A DNA stretch of 37,335 nt from Gammaproteobacteria bacterium (GTDB taxonomy: Bacteria; Pseudomonadota; Gammaproteobacteria; Steroidobacterales; GCA-2729495), in contig JAHDYM010000019.1 of NCBI GenBank assembly GCA_023383705.1, forward strand, positions 1-37,335, read 5' to 3'. A program made the position numbers and the translations under genes. A model generated the notes under the pieces. That model did no database searches. It worked only from the letters and a program-made list of their open reading frames with translations, and was not told the DNA's origin. Position 1 is the first letter of the stretch. Each line of letters opens with the position of its first letter. Positions 35,563 through 37,335 of this stretch are shown one piece after another.

Positions 35563-36179
35563 CAGGCACGCGGCATGGCGGCCATCAGCGCCTGGGTCCT
35601 GTCGAACTGGGCGACCAGTTGGGCCGATGGCTCCTTGCTCTCGGGCAGATAGACACCAAACACCCCTTCACCCTTCTGGTCCATGAAGGCCACGCCGCGC
35701 ACCGGGCCTTCCTGGCCGACGAGGTTCACGGCATAGATCGCCCCCAGCAGGTCCGGGCGCAGGTGACCACCGAGGCCCGCCCCGGCGGCCTCCAGGTTGA
35801 AAAACGCGCTGCGCGTTGAAGGCGCACCGGGCGGAACCCGCCCGTGGATCTCGAAGACACTGCCACCCTTGAGCACCAGCGTGAGGGCCTGGTCCCAGCC
35901 CTGCAGCGATTCCCAGACCTTGCCGAACTCCGCCGGCGAGACACCGGTGGCCTGCGCAACCGGCAGCGCACTGGCGATCACGGCTTCTGGCAGGCCAAGC
36001 TTCATCGCTGCCATGAAGGGCGGCGGCACCGGGTTGGCCGCATACAGCGGGGCAATCAGCGCCTTCTGCGCCGCTGTCGCGCACAGCGCCGCAGCTTCAC
36101 CGGCCGAGGCCAGCGACGGCAGGCAGAGGACGAGGGCTGCGGCACTGATCCGTACGGCACGGCTGCTTCTGTTGTACAT
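35553..36179 (-). CDS. HutX/ChuX-like heme utilisation protein with a signal peptide
   Basis: The 208-residue protein resembles HutX/ChuX heme-binding carriers: SPAEFGKVWESLQGWDQALTL, then IHGRVPPG, then SAFFNLEAAGAGLGGHLRPD, AIYAVNLVG and a G-VFGVYLP block. The pairing of FFNL and GHLR is the family signature, and H139 of GHLR falls where a heme-contacting His is expected. Known family members are cytoplasmic, but this one begins with a clear signal peptide (ISAAALVLCLPSLASAGEAA), so a periplasmic role is inferred. GGAAG lies seven bases before ATG 36179. It is on the same strand as DUF1295 with a 70-base gap. Confidence 0.72.
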   Translation of the reverse strand: MYNRSSRAVRISAAALVLCLPSLASAGEAAALCATAAQKALIAPLYAANPVPPPFMAAMKLGLPEAVIASALPVAQATGVSPAEFGKVWESLQGWDQALTLVLKGGSVFEIHGRVPPGAPSTRSAFFNLEAAGAGLGGHLRPDLLGAIYAVNLVGQEGPVRGVAFMDQKGEGVFGVYLPESKEPSAQLVAQFDRTQALMAAMPRACQP

Positions 36180-36249
36180 GACGATCTTCCAGTGTCTGCG
36201 AAGTACTGACCCGCATCGGGCCGGGACTGCCGGCGGGCCACACCGGAAC

Positions 36250-37023
36250 TCAGCGCGGTGGCCGGGGCACGAACGCACTCGTGCGTCGCATGTAATCCTG
36301 ATACTCGGGACGGCGCAAGGCAATATCTTTTTCGGTCAGCGCAACGCCCGAGACCTTGAGCAGGAAGAGGCTCAGCAACAGCGGGCCGACCAGCGACCAC
36401 CACGCGCCGCCTGCCAGCGCGATCAGGCCGATACCCCACCACAGCACGAACTCGCCGAAGTAGTTCGGATGGCGACTGAAGCGCCACAGGCCGGTGTTCA
36501 TGACGCCCCGCTCTGCGCCACCGCCCTGCTGGAAACGCAGGAGCTGGTAATCGGCCACCGACTCGAACACCAGGCCAAAGGCCCACATGAGGGTACCGAA
36601 GCGCTCCAGGCTGCCGATCGGCGCCGTGCTGAGCACCCCGCCGAGCAGCGGCATCGCCACCAGCCAGGCCAACAGCGCCTGCAGGCCAAACACCAGGTAG
36701 ATGCTCCTGAAGGCAAAGCCGGGCTCATTGCGCGCACGGATCTCGCGATAGCGCCGGTCTTCCGGCTGGCCACGACCGCGCCAGAGCAGGTGCAGGGCGA
36801 GCCGCGTGGCCCAGACTGCCGCCAGCATGACCACCAGCACGCCGCGGGTATCGGCAGCCGGCGCGTTCCAGAGCCAGGTGATACCGGCGCCGGCGATGGC
36901 GATACCCCAGAACACGTCGACGATCGCCACATTGCGCGTCCACAGGCTGATCAGCCAGGCGACCAGCATGAGCGCGATCGTGGTGCTGAGTCCGGACAGG
37001 GCAAGCGGCAATACGCTGTTCAT
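36250..37023 (-). CDS. DUF1295 membrane protein (steroid 5-alpha-reductase-like)
   Basis: The 257-residue, multi-pass membrane protein has the family hallmark NTGLWRFSRHPNYFGE near residues 177-192, related to the NADPH-binding C-terminus of steroid reductases and isoprenylcysteine methyltransferases. About six or seven hydrophobic helices are visible. It follows the methyltransferase gene by seven bases, so the two are co-transcribed. Genes of this type often accompany cyclopropane-fatty-acid-synthase-like genes; a lipid-modifying role is inferred. Confidence 0.88.
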   Translation of the reverse strand: MNSVLPLALSGLSTTIALMLVAWLISLWTRNVAIVDVFWGIAIAGAGITWLWNAPAADTRGVLVVMLAAVWATRLALHLLWRGRGQPEDRRYREIRARNEPGFAFRSIYLVFGLQALLAWLVAMPLLGGVLSTAPIGSLERFGTLMWAFGLVFESVADYQLLRFQQGGGAERGVMNTGLWRFSRHPNYFGEFVLWWGIGLIALAGGAWWSLVGPLLLSLFLLKVSGVALTEKDIALRRPEYQDYMRRTSAFVPRPPR

Positions 37024-37030
37024 GACACGC

Positions 37031-37335
37031 TCAGGACTTCACGAAGCGGTAGTGGGCAACGAACCACTCGGTGCCGCCCGCATAGCCGAACAACTCGGCC
37101 ACTGCCATGAAGAACATGCGCCAGCGGTTGAACCAGAGCGCGGCTTCAGCGGGTCCATAGGCTTCCTCGAGCACCTTCATCACGGCATCCCGGTTCCGGT
37201 CCTGACGGGCCAGCCAGTCGTTGGACGTCCGCTCGTAGTGCGTACCCGGCACGCGCCACTGGTCCTCGATCTTCAGATGCTCCTGGAAATACAGCAGCGT
37301 GTGCTCGGCCGGCATCAGCCCGCCGCTGAAGAAAT
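37031..37335 (-). CDS. Cyclopropane-fatty-acyl-phospholipid synthase-like methyltransferase (C-terminal part)
   Basis: About 101 residues of the C-terminus are visible; the frame remains open past the right edge, so the start lies outside. The segment HYERTSNDWLARQDRN and the end WFNRWRMFFMAVAELFGY, then GTEWFVAHYRF, are typical of the Cfa family, which transfers a methylene group from S-adenosylmethionine to membrane unsaturated acyl chains. The catalytic N-terminal and SAM-binding parts are outside the window. Confidence 0.85.
   Translation of the reverse strand, partial: FFSGGLMPAEHTLLYFQEHLKIEDQWRVPGTHYERTSNDWLARQDRNRDAVMKVLEEAYGPAEAALWFNRWRMFFMAVAELFGYAGGTEWFVAHYRFVKS

Overview
The window is about 37 kb of GC-rich (roughly 64 percent by eye), densely packed chromosomal DNA that looks gammaproteobacterial, perhaps near the Nevskiales, Steroidobacterales or Xanthomonadales. 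The evidence is the combination of OxyR/KatG, TamA/TamB, a FecI-FecR-TonB receptor set, CopA/CopB, GlgX, PdxH and a VPxPA-CTERM-sorted surface protein. I see no tRNA, rRNA, phage, complete insertion sequence or CRISPR array. I cannot name the species from sequence alone.

Layout. 1-1891: a cut membrane protein, a CIA30-family protein and a secreted fasciclin-domain protein, followed by a clear terminator and a palindromic repeat. 2098-5409: an exported catalase-peroxidase (katG) divergent from oxyR. 5472-6394: a CTERM-sorted cohesin-like surface protein, divergent from a 35-residue single-pass membrane peptide with its own ribosome binding site and terminator. 6526-10647 (minus): ECF sigma factor, FecR-like anti-sigma factor and STN-containing TonB-dependent receptor. 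10837-15149 (plus): a tight five-gene operon of thermostable-hemolysin-family protein, AMP-dependent ligase, heme-oxygenase-like di-iron oxidase, short-chain dehydrogenase and an exported TPR protein. 15139-20342 (minus): tamA-tamB. 20382-24902: an exported protein of unknown function, a response regulator with a decayed HD-GYP domain, and a convergent, overlapping CHASE4/HAMP/PAS histidine kinase. 24987-27507: pdxH, an FAD monooxygenase, and a Tat-exported Fe/Mn superoxide dismutase. 27581-29365: an unusual 85-bp inverted repeat, a HIT protein, a truncated copB remnant and an exported amidohydrolase. 29384-32391 (minus): copper resistance operon (small CEHC protein, copA, copB). 32474-35562: exported HAD phosphatase and glgX. 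35553-37335 (minus): a cut cyclopropane-fatty-acid-synthase-like methyltransferase, a DUF1295 membrane protein and an exported HutX/ChuX-like protein.

How the genes work together. The most interesting unit is 6526-15149. A surface-signalling cassette (receptor, anti-sigma, sigma) sits back to back with an enzyme operon whose order suggests acid activation, acyl transfer, di-iron oxidation and NAD-dependent redox. The shared promoter region is built from two diverging copies of a roughly 40-bp sequence in inverted orientation. I know of no described pathway with this exact composition, so this is my candidate for an undescribed system: a signal-responsive small-molecule or lipid pathway. A second theme is envelope stress defence. 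KatG, superoxide dismutase, the CopA oxidase and the HutX-like protein all carry export signals.

Limits. All functions are read from motifs and family resemblance without database searches. Start sites are choices based on ribosome binding sites, signal peptides and family length. Repeat identities were counted by hand.
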